Source: Flavonifractor sp052065355 (GTDB lineage Bacteria > Bacillota > Clostridia > Oscillospirales > Oscillospiraceae). Taken from it: a stretch of DNA of 64,000 nucleotides. Location of the stretch: the NCBI RefSeq assembly GCF_052065355.1, contig NZ_JBQHUF010000007.1:1-64000 (forward strand), written 5' to 3'. The notes beneath the pieces are model-generated. The model did not search any database. It saw only the letters and a program-made list of their open reading frames with translations, and was not told where the DNA came from. Each line of letters begins with the position of its first letter. Within the stretch, counting starts at the first letter, position 1. Made by a program: the position numbers and the translations under genes. Positions 45,608-54,945 of the stretch are shown piece by piece.

Positions 45608-47909
45608 GACCGATGAGCCCTCCTTTCGTAAATTCCTCCACCAGCTTCTGGGGAGACAGAGGCAGGGTATTCACCGCCACGCCGGTGGCGTTGAGCACCG
45701 CGTTGCGGATGGCGGGAGCCACCGGGATGGCCGGAGGCTCGCCCAGAGCCTTGTTGCCAAAGGGCCCGGAAGGGTCATCCGTCTCCACGAACAGGGCGGT
45801 GAGGTCGGGGTGATCCATGGAGGTGGGCATCTTGTAGTCCAGCAGATTGCCGTTGAGCAGCCTGCCGGTCTTGGGGTCGAACTTCATGTCCTCGCTGAGG
45901 GCGTAGCCCATGCCCATGGACATGCCGCCATGCACCTGGGCCGCCGCCAGAGCGGGGTTTATAAGCTTGCCAGAGTCGTGGACGTTGATCAGCCGCAGCA
46001 CCTTTACCTTGCCCAGGGGGATATCCACCTCCACCTCGGCAAAGCAGCAACCGAAGGCGAAGGTATTCTCCTTGCAGTGGTTGGTACCCTCGGCGGTGAT
46101 GTGGACGGAGTGCTCCAGGGAGTAAAAAGCGGTAGTGGCCAGCTCCTCCAGAGAGATAAGCTTCTCCCCTGCCCCGTCGACAATAAACCGCTGGGAAATG
46201 GTGAGGTCCTTGGCCTCGGGGAAGAGCTCGGCGGCGTAGGAGAGCAGCTTCTCCCTAAACTCCAGGCCCACCTTCTTGATGGCCTTGCCGGTGACGTAGG
46301 TCTGCCGGGAGGCGTAGGCTCCGGTGTCGAAGGGGGCGGTGTCGGTGTCCTGGAAGGAGACGATATGTACGTCCTCGGTGGGGATACCCACGGCCTCAGC
46401 GGCCATCTGGGAGAAGACGGTGTCGCCGCCCTGTCCGATCTCGGTGGCGCCCAGGTGGAGCTGAATGGTGCCGTCCTGGTTGAGCACCATCCGGGCGGAG
46501 GAGGTTTCCAGGGAAATGGGGTACACGCCGGTCTTGTAGGAGAAGCAGGCCATGCCCACGCCCCGGCGCACCGGGCCGGTCTGATCCTTGTATTTCTCCC
46601 GCAGTTCGTCCCAGCCGATGGCCTCTCTGCCTTTCTGGATGCACTCCTTCAGGCCGGTGGAGTGGCAGGTAATGCCGTTGAAGGGATCCACATATCCCAG
46701 AGGCATGATGTTCTTCAGCCGCAGCTCAATGGGGTCAAAGCCGAATTGGAGGGCGATGTCCTCCATCATGCACTCCACGGCGAAGTTGCACTGGGGAATG
46801 CCGTAGCCCCGCATGGCGCCGGGAGCGGGCCGGTTGGTGTACACGGTGTAGGCGGTGGAGTGGTGGCCGATCCGGTCGGGATAGAGCTGCCGGAAGCCGG
46901 TGATGGCATTGGCCACGATGGCGTTGCCGTGGGAGGCGTAGCCGCCCTGGTTGGAGATGGCGGTGCAGGAGCGGGCCATCATGTTCCCGTCCTTGTCCAC
47001 CGCCGCCGCCACGTCAAAGGAGATGGGGTGGCGGGAGCGGGTATTCTGGAAGGTCTCCTCCCGGCTCACGTCCAGCCGGACACAGCGGCCGCCCACCTGG
47101 GTGGTGAGCCAGGCGTTGAGGGGCTCGTACAGCACCTCCTGCTTATTGCCGAAGCCGCCGCCAATGTAGGGCTTGATGACCTGGATATTGCCCCAGCCGA
47201 TGCCCAGGGCCTGACCGATGACCCGGCGGACGATGTGGGGGATCTGGGTGGAAGTCACCACATGGATGCGTCCAGCCTCCATCCAGGCGAAGGAGACGGG
47301 GTTCTCGATGTGGCAGTGCTGCACCTGCTGGGTAGCATAGTGACCCCGGAACTGATGAAACTGGGGGTCGGCCAGCACCTGCTCCACATTTTCATACCGG
47401 TCGTCGGCAATAGGGGTGCGCAGATCCATTTTGGCCAAAACATTGTCCGGCCGCTCGGCGTGGATGGCCACGGCGCCCTCGGCCATGGCCTGCTCCGGCT
47501 CCAGCATGACGGGGTACTCCTCGTACTCCACCTTAATGAGTTCCAGAGCCCGCTGGGCGGTAATCTCGTCCTCCGCCACAACGGCGGCGATATCCTCTCC
47601 GTAGATGCGCACCCGCTGGCTGAGCAGCTTCCGGTCGGCCACATCCTGGTGGCCCTTCTCCACGCTCCAGGGGTGGCCGGGGGTGGGATACTGGATGTCC
47701 GGCACGTCAAAGCAGGTCAGCACCTTCACCACTCCGGGCAGAGCCTGGGCGGCGGAGATGTCCATGGATTTGACCCAGCCGTTGGCAATGGTGCTGTGTA
47801 AGATCTTGGCCTCCAGCACAGGCCGGGGGCACAGGTCGTCGGTGTATTTGGCGCGGCCGCTCACTTTGTCGGCGGCGTCCACACGGGGGATGCTTCTCCC
47901 GACTTCCAT
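45600..47909 (-). CDS. molybdenum hydroxylase catalytic subunit (xanthine dehydrogenase-like)
   Basis: 769 aa, molybdopterin-binding subunit of the xanthine dehydrogenase family. It shows PYIGGGFGNKQEVL, PGAMRGYGIPQ, QGGDTVFSQ and the C-terminal GEPPAIPVAPAI with the catalytic Glu. Expected to hydroxylate a purine or other N-heterocycle with electrons going to the FeS and FAD subunits. The nearby YqeB/YqeC/XdhC genes suggest the selenium-dependent class. ATG 47909 follows GGAGG by eight bases; the GTG upstream lies within that Shine-Dalgarno. Confidence 0.9.
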   Translation of the reverse strand: MEVGRSIPRVDAADKVSGRAKYTDDLCPRPVLEAKILHSTIANGWVKSMDISAAQALPGVVKVLTCFDVPDIQYPTPGHPWSVEKGHQDVADRKLLSQRVRIYGEDIAAVVAEDEITAQRALELIKVEYEEYPVMLEPEQAMAEGAVAIHAERPDNVLAKMDLRTPIADDRYENVEQVLADPQFHQFRGHYATQQVQHCHIENPVSFAWMEAGRIHVVTSTQIPHIVRRVIGQALGIGWGNIQVIKPYIGGGFGNKQEVLYEPLNAWLTTQVGGRCVRLDVSREETFQNTRSRHPISFDVAAAVDKDGNMMARSCTAISNQGGYASHGNAIVANAITGFRQLYPDRIGHHSTAYTVYTNRPAPGAMRGYGIPQCNFAVECMMEDIALQFGFDPIELRLKNIMPLGYVDPFNGITCHSTGLKECIQKGREAIGWDELREKYKDQTGPVRRGVGMACFSYKTGVYPISLETSSARMVLNQDGTIQLHLGATEIGQGGDTVFSQMAAEAVGIPTEDVHIVSFQDTDTAPFDTGAYASRQTYVTGKAIKKVGLEFREKLLSYAAELFPEAKDLTISQRFIVDGAGEKLISLEELATTAFYSLEHSVHITAEGTNHCKENTFAFGCCFAEVEVDIPLGKVKVLRLINVHDSGKLINPALAAAQVHGGMSMGMGYALSEDMKFDPKTGRLLNGNLLDYKMPTSMDHPDLTALFVETDDPSGPFGNKALGEPPAIPVAPAIRNAVLNATGVAVNTLPLSPQKLVEEFTKGGLIGHV

Positions 47910-48042
47910 AAAACGCACCTCCTTTATATACTTTCAGTATAACCTACCGGCGGCAAAAAGGAAAGAGCGGGTTTTTCTTGATTTCCGCCGCTCTTGTGAT
48001 ATCATGAAGGTAAGTATTTCGCTGTAAAAGGAGGTCGTTTCC
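47910..48042. promoter_or_regulatory. divergent promoter region of the Mo-hydroxylase and PLP-enzyme operons
   Basis: A plus-strand promoter is likely at TTGATT (47978-47983), 16-base spacer, TATCAT (48000-48005). On the minus strand TATACT (about 47936-47941) is a candidate -10 without a clear -35. A GC-rich hairpin (AGAGCGG/CCGCTCT, about 47965-47994) sits between. Shared control of both operons is plausible. Confidence 0.5.
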
Positions 48043-49515
48043 ATGATCGATCTGACCATGAACCGGGAGGCGCTGGCGCGCAACATCCAGAAGGCCAGAG
48101 AAAATAAGGTGGTGCTCCCCACCTTTGAAAACATGAAGCATCCGGAGACCGTGCCGGAGAAGATGAAGGAGCGGCTCAAGGGCGTAGGCCTGTGGGACGT
48201 GGATCCGGCCAACCTGTTCCGCATCACCTGGAAGAACCAGCCCACCCTGTCCGGCGGCCTGTACCAGGCGGTGCCCAACTACATCGAGCTGCCTCCCGCC
48301 CTCACCGGCGTGCCCGCCCGCATCGTGGCTCTGGTGGGCAAGTGGTTCCCCACCGGCTGCCACAAGGTGGGCGCCTCCATCGGTTGCCTGCTGCCCCGGC
48401 TGGTCACCGGCCAGTTTGACGCCACCTACCACCGGGCGGTGTGGCCCTCCACCGGCAACTACTGCCGGGGCGGCGCCTTCAACTCCAAGCTGCTGGGGGT
48501 AAAATCCGTGGCCATTCTGCCCGCCGGCATGAGCCGGGAGCGGTTTGAGTGGCTCAGCCAGATCGCCGGGGAGGTCATCGCCACCCCGGGCTGCGAGTCC
48601 AACGTGAAGGAGATCTTTGATAAGACCTGGGAGCTGCGGCAGGAGCCCGACTGCATGATCTTCAATCAGTTTGAGGAGATGGGCAACCACCTGTGGCACT
48701 ATCAGGTCACCGGCTCCGCCATTGCCGAGACCTTTGAGGCCATCAAACGCCCCGGCGACAAGCTGGCGGGCGCCTGCTTTACCTCCGGCTCCGCCGGCAC
48801 CATTGGCTGCGGGGACTACCTGAAGGAGGTATATCCCCAGATGAAGCTGGCGGTTGGCGAGGCGCTCCAGTGCCCCACCATCCTGGAGAACGGCTTCGGC
48901 GACCACCGGATCGAGGGCATCGGCGACAAGCATATCCCCTGGATCCACAATGTAAAGAACACCGATATGGTCATCGCCATTGACGACGAGGACTCTCAGC
49001 GGCTGCTGCGGCTGTTCAACGATCCCGCCGGCCTGGCCTATCTGAAGGAGGCGGGCGTACCGGAGGAGACTTTGGAGCAGCTCTCCCTGCTGGGCATTTC
49101 CGGCATCGCCAACGTGCTGTGCTGCGTGAAGCTGGCCAAGTACTATGAGCTCACCGAGCGGGATGTGGTGTTCACCGTCCTTACCGACTCCGCCGACATG
49201 TACCGCTCCCGCATTGCCGAGCTGGAGGAGGAGCACGGCGCTTACTCCGACAAGGCCGCCGCGGTGGATCACGCCCTCCACCTGCTGGGCCTGCGCACCG
49301 ACTCCATGGCGGAGCTGAACTACTACGACCGCAAGCGCATCCATAACCTGAAGTACTACACCTGGGTGGAGCAGCAGGGCAAGGACATGCACGACCTGAA
49401 CGACCTGTGGTACGACGAGGACAAGACCTGGAAGGGCATCCACGGCCAGGCCGCCGATCTGGACGAACTGATCAACGCCTTCAACGAGGAGACGGGCGTA
49501 CTCAAGAGCCTGTAA
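48043..49515 (+). CDS. fold-type II PLP-dependent enzyme, cysteine-synthase/TrpB superfamily
   Basis: 490 aa. The probable PLP lysine is in GCHKVGASIG (about residue 107), with a Gly-rich phosphate loop later (FTSGSAGTIGCG, about 247). It is longer than cysteine synthase or diaminopropionate ammonia-lyase and does not carry their full signatures, so the reaction is open: an ammonia-lyase, beta-replacement or beta-elimination on an amino-acid-like intermediate. First gene of the operon divergent from the Mo hydroxylase. AAAGGAGG precedes ATG 48043. Confidence 0.75.
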   Translation: MIDLTMNREALARNIQKARENKVVLPTFENMKHPETVPEKMKERLKGVGLWDVDPANLFRITWKNQPTLSGGLYQAVPNYIELPPALTGVPARIVALVGKWFPTGCHKVGASIGCLLPRLVTGQFDATYHRAVWPSTGNYCRGGAFNSKLLGVKSVAILPAGMSRERFEWLSQIAGEVIATPGCESNVKEIFDKTWELRQEPDCMIFNQFEEMGNHLWHYQVTGSAIAETFEAIKRPGDKLAGACFTSGSAGTIGCGDYLKEVYPQMKLAVGEALQCPTILENGFGDHRIEGIGDKHIPWIHNVKNTDMVIAIDDEDSQRLLRLFNDPAGLAYLKEAGVPEETLEQLSLLGISGIANVLCCVKLAKYYELTERDVVFTVLTDSADMYRSRIAELEEEHGAYSDKAAAVDHALHLLGLRTDSMAELNYYDRKRIHNLKYYTWVEQQGKDMHDLNDLWYDEDKTWKGIHGQAADLDELINAFNEETGVLKSL

Positions 49516-49529
49516 AAGGAGGTTCCTCC

Positions 49530-50780
49530 ATGAAATATGTCCTGGGCGCCAAGTGCGTCAAATGCGGGAAGGAATATCCCGCCGTCCCCAACCTCACCAC
49601 CTGCGCCTGTGGGGGCATTCTGGACATCCAATACGACTACGCCGCCATTCGCCGGGACTTCTCTCCCCGGGAGCTGGAACAGAACACCGACTGGTCCATG
49701 TGGCGGTACCGGCCCTTCCTGCCCGTGGAAGAGACCACCGCACCGCCTCCTCTGCGGGTGGGTTGGTCTCCTCTCTATGAGGCCAGCCGGCTGGCCAAGG
49801 AGCTGGGGCTGAAAAAGCTGTATGTCAAGGATGACGGACTGAACCCCACCGCCTCTCTCAAAGACCGGGCGTCTGCCATGGCGGTGGCCAAGGCAAAGGA
49901 GGCAGGGGCACGCACCATCGCCTGCTCCTCCACCGGCAACGCCGCCTCCTCCCTGGCGGGCAACGCCGCCGCCGCGGGATTTGAGACCTACATCTTCGTC
50001 CCCAGCCGGGCACCCAAGGGTAAGGTGGCGCAGCTGCGCATCTTCGGGGCTACCGTTATCAGCGTGGACGGCTCCTATGAGGACACCTTTGAGCTGAGCA
50101 AGGCCGCCATCGACCGCTGGGGCTGGTACAACCGCAACGCCGCCATCAACCCCTACCTGTCGGAGGGCAAAAAGACGGTGACCCTGGAGATTATGGAGCA
50201 GCTCCACTGGCAGGTACCCGACTTCATTGCTCTGTCGGTTGGAGACGGCTGCACTATCGCCGGAGCCTGGAAGGGGCTGAAGGATCTCCACTCCGCCGGA
50301 TTCATCGACCGCCTGCCCCGGCTTATCGCCGTCCAGGCGGAGGGCTGCTGCCCCCTGAACCGGGCTATCCAGACCGGCAAGCCCTGGGAGCCCATGGAGG
50401 AGAACACCCTGGCCGATTCTATCGCCGTGGGGGTGCCCCGGAACCCGGACAAGGCCCTCAACGCCATCCGGGAGTCCAACGGCGTGGCGGTAAACGTGTC
50501 TGACGACGAGATTCTGGCCGCCATGCGGCTGCTGGGCCGCACTCAGGGCGTGTTTGGGGAGCCTGCCGGAGTCACCGGCACCGCCGGAGTAAAAAAGGCC
50601 CTGGAGCTGGGGCTGATTTCGCCCGACTCTACGGTGGTGAGCATCGTCACCGGCAACGGCCTGAAGGACGTGGCCAACGGCATCAAGGCCGCCGGAGAGC
50701 CCATGTTGGTAAAGCCGGACATGGACGCCCTGCTGGAGGCCTTTGCCGCCCATCATATTACACCAACGGAAAGGAATTGA
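49530..50780 (+). CDS. threonine synthase-like PLP enzyme
   Basis: 416 aa. An N-terminal zinc-ribbon-like motif CVKCGKEYP...CACGG precedes a threonine-synthase-type PLP domain: KDDGLNPTASLKDRAS with the PLP Lys (about residue 113), SSTGNAASSLAGNAAAAG and the phosphate loop SVGDGCTIAG. True ThrC uses phosphohomoserine; here the operon (Mo hydroxylase, dihydropyrimidinase) makes another lyase role more likely. Start ATG 49530 after AAAGGAGG, 15 bp from the previous gene. Confidence 0.78.
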   Translation: MKYVLGAKCVKCGKEYPAVPNLTTCACGGILDIQYDYAAIRRDFSPRELEQNTDWSMWRYRPFLPVEETTAPPPLRVGWSPLYEASRLAKELGLKKLYVKDDGLNPTASLKDRASAMAVAKAKEAGARTIACSSTGNAASSLAGNAAAAGFETYIFVPSRAPKGKVAQLRIFGATVISVDGSYEDTFELSKAAIDRWGWYNRNAAINPYLSEGKKTVTLEIMEQLHWQVPDFIALSVGDGCTIAGAWKGLKDLHSAGFIDRLPRLIAVQAEGCCPLNRAIQTGKPWEPMEENTLADSIAVGVPRNPDKALNAIRESNGVAVNVSDDEILAAMRLLGRTQGVFGEPAGVTGTAGVKKALELGLISPDSTVVSIVTGNGLKDVANGIKAAGEPMLVKPDMDALLEAFAAHHITPTERN

Positions 50781-50784
50781 CACC

Positions 50785-51123
50785 ATGAACGTACGCGCCG
50801 CCAAGGTAGGCGTCTGGTTCTACATGCTGTTTACGCTGGCCAGCTTCGTCACTACCATCATTTTCTACATCTCCACCACCGGTATGGGAACCATTGCCAT
50901 CGCCGGTCTGCCCCTGTGGATGGCCTATACCGTGTTTTCGGTCATCAAGAGCATTGCCGACCTCATCGGTCCCCAGCAGCGGGTTGCCAACTTTACCCGG
51001 ATGCTGGATCGGTGGGAGGACGCCTTTGAGAGCCGGGGCAAAGCCCTGCTGCTGCTGTTCTTCATGACCATGGCGGTGGGCGCCATCAAGCTGGCGGTGC
51101 CTGTGATCCTGGTTCAGTTCTGA
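50785..51123 (+). CDS. small membrane protein
   Basis: 112 aa with three hydrophobic stretches (about residues 8-28, 33-50 and 85-108) separated by a basic/acidic loop (RMLDRWEDAFESRGK). No family recognised. It lies between the PLP enzyme and hydA genes with gaps of 4 and 21 bp, so it is part of the operon; a role in uptake or membrane attachment is speculation. AAAGGA precedes ATG 50785. Confidence 0.65.
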   Translation: MNVRAAKVGVWFYMLFTLASFVTTIIFYISTTGMGTIAIAGLPLWMAYTVFSVIKSIADLIGPQQRVANFTRMLDRWEDAFESRGKALLLLFFMTMAVGAIKLAVPVILVQF

Positions 51124-51144
51124 GCAGATAAGGAGGCAGTTTCT

Positions 51145-52527
51145 ATGTCTATCCTCATTCAAAATGGCACCCTGCTCTGCCCCGAGGGGCCGGTAAAGGC
51201 CGACCTGCGGGTGGATGGGGAGCGCATTGCGGAGATCGGCCCCAACCTCCCCGTGGGGGACAGTCAGGTCATCGACGCCGCCGGCAAGCTGGTTTTCCCC
51301 GGCTTTATCGACACCCACACCCACTTTGAGATGAACAAGGGCACCATTCGGGAGACCGCCGACAACTGGGAGAGCGGCACCAAAGCCGCTCTGGCCGGCG
51401 GCACCACCTGCGTGCTGGACTTTGCCGAGACCCAGCGGGGGGCCTCCCTCCAGTCGGCCCTGGAGGAGTGGCACAGCCGGGCCGACGGCCACGCCTCCTG
51501 CCACTACGGCTTCCACATGACCATCAAGGACTGGGATCCCCGGATTTTGGCCGAGATCCCCCAGATGACCGCCCAGGGCGTCACCTCCTACAAGGTCTAC
51601 CTGGCCTACGCCAACATCCGGGTGCCCGACGGCGTGGCCTATGAGGTCATCAAGGCCGTGGGCAAAGAGGGGGGCATTGTGGGCTGCCACTGCGAGAACG
51701 GCGACCTGATCGACGCCGCCATCGCCGAGCTGAAAGCCGCCGGCAAGCTGACCCCTGCCAGCCATCCCCTGTCTCACACCGCCGTCATGGAGGCGGAGGC
51801 GGTCTCCCGCTGGCTGGCCCTGGCCGAGCAGGCGGGCTACCCAGTGAATGTGGTACACCTGTCCACTCAGCGCGGCCTGGAGGCCGCCCGGCAGGCCCGG
51901 GCCCGGGGCCAGAAGGTCTATCTGGAGTCCTGCCCCCAGTACTTCACCATGACCGAGGAGAAGTATCATCTGCCCGGGTTTGAGAGCGCCAAGTACGTCT
52001 GCGCCCCTCCCCTGCGGCCCCAGTCCGACGTGGACGCCCTGTGGGAGGCCCTGGAGAACGGCGAGATCGACACCATCGGCACCGACCACTGCTCCTTTAA
52101 CTATGAGCCCACCAAGATGCTGGGCAAGGACGACTTCTCCGCCATCCCCGGCGGCATCCCGGGCACCGAGCATCGGCCCGCCCTGATGTACACCTATGGC
52201 GTCCGCTCCGGCCGCATCACTCCCCATCAGATGATGCTGGCTCTGGCCCAGCACCCCGCCCAGCTCTTCGGCATGTTCCCCCAGAAGGGCGCTTTGCAGG
52301 TGGGCAGCGACGCCGATATCGTAATTTTTGATCCCGTTTATACCTGGCGTATTACCGCTGAGAACCAGTATCAGCGGGTGGACTATACCCCCTATGAGGG
52401 CATGGAGATGGCAGGCCGCACCGACACCGTGCTGCTGGACGGCCAGGTGGCCGTGGAGGGCGGCAAGGTGGTGGCCGAGGGCCTGGGCCGATACGTCCAC
52501 CGGGGACCCAGCCAGTTCTGGCGTTGA
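51145..52527 (+). CDS. hydA: dihydropyrimidinase/hydantoinase-family amidohydrolase
   Basis: 460 aa cyclic amidohydrolase. Metal ligands are seen as FIDTHTHFEM (His-X-His, about residue 58), the carboxylated Lys in SYKVYLAY (about 150), later His in CHCENG and NVVHLST, and GTDHCS with the catalytic Asp. It would open a cyclic amide ring such as a dihydropyrimidine or a purine-derived ring. Located after the Mo-hydroxylase-linked PLP genes, it supports a ring-catabolic pathway. AAGGAGG precedes ATG 51145. Confidence 0.88.
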   Translation: MSILIQNGTLLCPEGPVKADLRVDGERIAEIGPNLPVGDSQVIDAAGKLVFPGFIDTHTHFEMNKGTIRETADNWESGTKAALAGGTTCVLDFAETQRGASLQSALEEWHSRADGHASCHYGFHMTIKDWDPRILAEIPQMTAQGVTSYKVYLAYANIRVPDGVAYEVIKAVGKEGGIVGCHCENGDLIDAAIAELKAAGKLTPASHPLSHTAVMEAEAVSRWLALAEQAGYPVNVVHLSTQRGLEAARQARARGQKVYLESCPQYFTMTEEKYHLPGFESAKYVCAPPLRPQSDVDALWEALENGEIDTIGTDHCSFNYEPTKMLGKDDFSAIPGGIPGTEHRPALMYTYGVRSGRITPHQMMLALAQHPAQLFGMFPQKGALQVGSDADIVIFDPVYTWRITAENQYQRVDYTPYEGMEMAGRTDTVLLDGQVAVEGGKVVAEGLGRYVHRGPSQFWR

Positions 52528-53084
52528 GGGTCGGCGGGGTTCTGCTGGCCTCCGGCCAGGGCAGGCGGTTTGGCTCCAACAAGCTGCTGGCGGAAGTGGA
52601 AGGCATTCCCCTCTACCGCCGGGCCATGGACACCCTGGCGGGTGCGGGGCTGCACCGGCTGGCGGTGTGCTCCCCCTACCCCGAGATCCTGGCGGCTGGG
52701 GAAAACTCCGGCTTTCTCCCTCTGCGCAACGAGCATGCCGCGGAAGGCATATCCGCCTCCGTCCGGCTGGGTCTGTCCGCCATGGAGGACCTGGACGGAG
52801 TGCTGTTTGCCGTGTGCGACCAGCCCTATCTGACCACAGAAAGTATTATAAATCTGATAAATTCCTTTCAGGAATTAAAAACCGCCATCTGCGCCTTGTC
52901 CTGGCAGGGTCAGCGAGGCAATCCGGTGATTTTTCCCCGGGATCTGTTCGGGGAGTTGGCCGCCCTCACGGGGGACGTGGGAGGCGGTGCGGTGATTCGC
53001 CGCCATCCGGACAGACTGCTTTTGGTGGAGGCGTTTTCCACATGGGAGCTGTCCGATGTGGATAAACCTGAGGATTTACCATGA
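52524..53084 (+). CDS. mocA: molybdenum cofactor nucleotidyltransferase, MocA-like
   Basis: 186 aa nucleotidyltransferase: GVLLASGQGRRFGSNKLL at the N-terminus (NTP-binding loop), CDQPYL near residue 97 and GNPVIFPRDLF. MocA-type enzymes convert molybdopterin to the cytosine dinucleotide cofactor required by xanthine-dehydrogenase-type hydroxylases. The start is TTG 52524, overlapping the hydA stop; no ATG precedes the conserved motif. It links the two Mo-related operons. Confidence 0.85.
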   Translation: MRVGGVLLASGQGRRFGSNKLLAEVEGIPLYRRAMDTLAGAGLHRLAVCSPYPEILAAGENSGFLPLRNEHAAEGISASVRLGLSAMEDLDGVLFAVCDQPYLTTESIINLINSFQELKTAICALSWQGQRGNPVIFPRDLFGELAALTGDVGGGAVIRRHPDRLLLVEAFSTWELSDVDKPEDLP

Positions 53085-53086
53085 AC

Positions 53087-53125
53087 AAACCCCCGGGCGG
53101 CCATTGGGCCGCCCGGGGGTTTCCA
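53087..53125. terminator. bidirectional terminator after mocA
   Basis: Perfect hairpin: AAACCCCCGGGCGGCC and GGCCGCCCGGGGGTTT arms (about 53089-53122). It ends the plus-strand operon and the convergent anti-sigma gene. Confidence 0.88.
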
Positions 53126-54373
53126 CTATGTCAGGGGGAAGGTCTCGCCAAGGAAGGTGACGGAGGCGATGTCCTCCAGGTCCATGGGAGTCTCAAAGCT
53201 CCACAGGCCGCAGCTCGTGTCCGTCCCATTGACACGCCGGTTCATGTAATTCAGGGGCACGCCGATGGTCTCTCCCGACCGGTCGGTGATCCAGAGGGTA
53301 AACCAGTCCACGTCCTCGCTTTGGAAAAAGACGGCGATGTTCATTCCGGAGACCTCTACCCGGTCCACATACACCCCGTCCTCCAGGGTGCGGTCCACCT
53401 GGACCACCTTCTGTTCCGCCGCCTCGATCTCCAGAGGCAGGGTCCACTCCCCTTCGATGGCCTGCTCCGGACCCCGATAGGGGCCGTACACCTGGATATA
53501 CGCCAGGTCGGCCGGGTCGAAGTCCTCCACCACCAGGCAGTCCATGCCGCCCTCCACCTCAGCGGCCTGGATATTGGCCAGAGGCGTCCCGTCAGCGCCG
53601 CAGGGTCTGGCCAAGAGCATGCCGGTAATGCCCTCGGCAAATGCCAGGCGGATGTGGAAGTTTCCTTCTTCATCAAAGCCCACGGAGGAGATGCGCACCA
53701 CGTCGGTATCCGGACTGGTCTGGGGGTTCTGTTCCGCCTTCAGCACCACGTCCCCGTCCTCCGTGGTCTCGGTCTCCAGGGGTTTCTCCGGCACTTCCGC
53801 CGGAAAGCGGCTGTCCCAGAGCATGTAGGAGGACGGGTCGATTTTTTCCACCACCAGTTCCAGAGGCTGGCTGGTGTCGATGCCCGTGGCGCTGACCTCC
53901 ATCAGCAGAGTATTGCTGTCGGCGTCATAGGAGACAATCCGGCTGCCTGTGCTCATCCCACCCAGGTTGGTCCCTTCCAGACTGGCTGTCACCGTGGTGT
54001 GGTCGGCGTTGAAACGGCCCCCTTCCTCGTCGGTGATGGTATAGAAGATCTGGGCGGTATAGCCGTCGCTGACGGCGCTCACCAGCTCCAGCCGGACGCC
54101 CTGATCGCTGGCGGTGCCCTCCATTTCCTGAGCAAAGGGGGCGTAGGGCCCCAGGTACTCCGCCAGGATGTTCCACATGGACGGCCCCGCCGCTACCGCT
54201 GTCACCATCAGGGCGGCGCACAGGGCCAGGGCTACCACGGCCCGGCGGCCGGGCCGGCGGCGGGCGGGAGCCTCCTGGGCCGCCTCCAGTTTGTCGGTCA
54301 AGTCCTTCAGCTGGGCCGGGGTGGGGCCAACGGCCTCCAGGGCCCGGCGGATGTCTGTTCCGTTAAAACTCAT
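53126..54373 (-). CDS. DUF4179-like anti-sigma factor (module 1)
   Basis: 415 aa: cytoplasmic N-terminus of about 45 residues with an RRRPGRRAVVA basic segment, one transmembrane helix (about 45-62, ALALCAALMVTAVAAG) and a large extracytoplasmic beta-rich part. It overlaps the ECF sigma gene by 11 bp. The membrane segment and the C-terminal DLEDIASVTFLGE are almost the same as in the second module at 56522, so the two are duplicates. Confidence 0.8.
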   Translation of the reverse strand: MSFNGTDIRRALEAVGPTPAQLKDLTDKLEAAQEAPARRRPGRRAVVALALCAALMVTAVAAGPSMWNILAEYLGPYAPFAQEMEGTASDQGVRLELVSAVSDGYTAQIFYTITDEEGGRFNADHTTVTASLEGTNLGGMSTGSRIVSYDADSNTLLMEVSATGIDTSQPLELVVEKIDPSSYMLWDSRFPAEVPEKPLETETTEDGDVVLKAEQNPQTSPDTDVVRISSVGFDEEGNFHIRLAFAEGITGMLLARPCGADGTPLANIQAAEVEGGMDCLVVEDFDPADLAYIQVYGPYRGPEQAIEGEWTLPLEIEAAEQKVVQVDRTLEDGVYVDRVEVSGMNIAVFFQSEDVDWFTLWITDRSGETIGVPLNYMNRRVNGTDTSCGLWSFETPMDLEDIASVTFLGETFPLT

Positions 54374-54848
54374 AGGTTCCCTCCTCAGTCAGCATGTCCC
54401 GCAGCAATCCTCTGGCCCGAAAGAGCCAGGTGCGGACGGTGGCCTCCTTCTTTCCCAAAATGTCCGCCACCTCCGCCGTGGTGTACCCCTCACAATAGTG
54501 GAGGCACACCGGCACCCGGTATTTTTCCGGCAGGGCCAGCACCGCCTCCAGGGCTTCATTGTGCTCCGGCGGGGCGGCCTGGGCGGCGCCCTCCTCCAGA
54601 GGCAGCTCCCGCCGCCGCCAGGGGCGGCGGTGCAGGCTGTTGGCGCAGTTGGCCGCCGCGTGGAGGAGCCAGGCCCGCAGATGGTCCTCTCCATTCAGCT
54701 CGGGCGCGCGGCGGAGCAGGCGGAGAAAAACCTCCTGCATCACGTCCTCCGCGTCCTCCGGGCTGCCCGTCCGGGCATAGGCCAGGCGGTACACCGCCGG
54801 AGCGTGGCGGTTCACCAGCTCCTCCAGCTCCTGTCTGGTATAGGCCAT
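54363..54848 (-). CDS. ECF-type RNA polymerase sigma factor (module 1)
   Basis: 161 aa. Region 2: YARTGSPEDAEDVMQEVFLRLLR; region 4: LPEKYRVPVCLHYCEGYTTAEVADILGKKEATVRTWLFRARGLLR. ATG 54848 follows GGAGGG. It probably drives its own operon and envelope-response genes when released by the downstream anti-sigma factor. Confidence 0.92.
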   Translation of the reverse strand: MAYTRQELEELVNRHAPAVYRLAYARTGSPEDAEDVMQEVFLRLLRRAPELNGEDHLRAWLLHAAANCANSLHRRPWRRRELPLEEGAAQAAPPEHNEALEAVLALPEKYRVPVCLHYCEGYTTAEVADILGKKEATVRTWLFRARGLLRDMLTEEGTYEF

Positions 54849-54909
54849 GGGCCTCCCTCCTTTCTCTGTCTATTACACCACGCAGCGGTGCTCTTTGTTT
54901 CACCTCGGG

Positions 54910-54945
54910 CAAAAAAATTCCGCCGAAATACGGCGGAATTTTTTC
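54910..54945 (-). terminator. terminator of the HEAT-repeat gene
   Basis: Perfect hairpin, arms AAAATTCCGCCG and CGGCGGAATTTT, loop AAATA, with T-run on the minus strand. Confidence 0.88.

Noticed and set aside
48043..49515. Diaminopropionate ammonia-lyase (YgeX) identity for the first PLP enzyme
   Set aside because: It is nearly 100 residues longer, and the lysine motif (HKVGAS) is not that of YgeX; a general fold-type II call is safer.
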